Origin: Dirofilaria immitis
Taxonomy: Eukaryota; Nematoda; Chromadorea; Rhabditida; Onchocercidae
Length of the DNA stretch: 64,000 nucleotides
Direction: 5' to 3'
Assembly (NCBI GenBank): GCA_024305405.1
Contig: JAKNDB010000068.1
Location: 2,604,501-2,668,500 of the forward strand
Notes under the pieces: model-generated
Told to the model about the DNA's origin: nothing
The model's database searches: none
Seen by the model: only the letters and a program-made list of their open reading frames with translations
Translations under genes and position numbers: made by a program
In this document: positions 63,869-64,000 of the stretch, piece by piece
Layout of the letters: each line of letters begins with the position of its first letter
Position numbering within the stretch: the stretch's first letter is position 1

Positions 63869-64000
63869 CTGAAATTTAAAAAGAAAACTTTTTTCCCCTA
63901 TAATTAAAATTTTATTTTAATAAAATGAAATCTCATCTAATTTATCATACTGTAAAAAAATTTAATTGAATAAAAAATTAATTATATAATTAATCAAATT

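Noticed and set aside
1..64000. CRISPR arrays, operons, insertion sequences or viral genes
   Set aside because: The tandem arrays lack unique spacers, genes are intron-rich and eukaryotic, and no transposase, integrase or reverse transcriptase motif was seen.

Overview
The window is a strongly AT-rich stretch of animal nuclear DNA, most likely from a parasitic or otherwise AT-rich nematode. Three things point to a nematode: a 108-residue sperm-type MSP-domain protein (SSP family), a LIN-24-like protein, and splice-acceptor sequences 15-55 nt upstream of four start codons that look like trans-splice sites. All recognisable genes are split by GT-AG introns, so most long open frames in the window are chance. 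Exon models were built by hand from splice signals, codon phase and protein family patterns; nothing was aligned by computer.

Layout. 1-15.8 kb: no gene found; intergenic DNA with many tandem repeats and microsatellites. 15.86-29.46 kb (+): a 22-exon gene for a single-pass membrane protein with a signal peptide, five C-type lectin domains, an acidic linker, one transmembrane helix and a short tail. Its intron 18 contains, on the opposite strand, a complete two-exon SSP-type sperm protein gene (26.02-26.58 kb). 31.95-48.63 kb (-): a six-exon LIN-24-like gene carrying the aerolysin/ETX-MTX2 beta-pore fold, with a 9.2 kb first intron. Three exon-like islands lie in its introns on the + strand but could not be assembled. 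49.4-49.7 kb (-): a possible small membrane protein. 53.04-58.05 kb (-): a nine-exon orthologue of the ER palmitoyltransferase ZDHHC6. 58-64 kb: mostly gene-poor, with two GC-richer islands of unknown nature, a possible 102-residue protein, and at the right edge the last coding exon of a minus-strand gene that continues outside.

The main anomaly is that two otherwise well-formed genes (ZDHHC6 and the lectin) are in frame only if one base is added inside six short homopolymer runs. Each correction restores both family-conserved sequence and intron phase. All six are deletions and hit a conserved housekeeping gene as well as the lectin, so the simplest reading is uncorrected long-read assembly error rather than gene death. 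Annotations made automatically on this sequence will be broken at these points.

The genes do not form a pathway. The membrane lectin, cytosolic pore-fold protein, sperm protein and palmitoyltransferase appear to be independent neighbours, apart from the physical nesting of the sperm gene.
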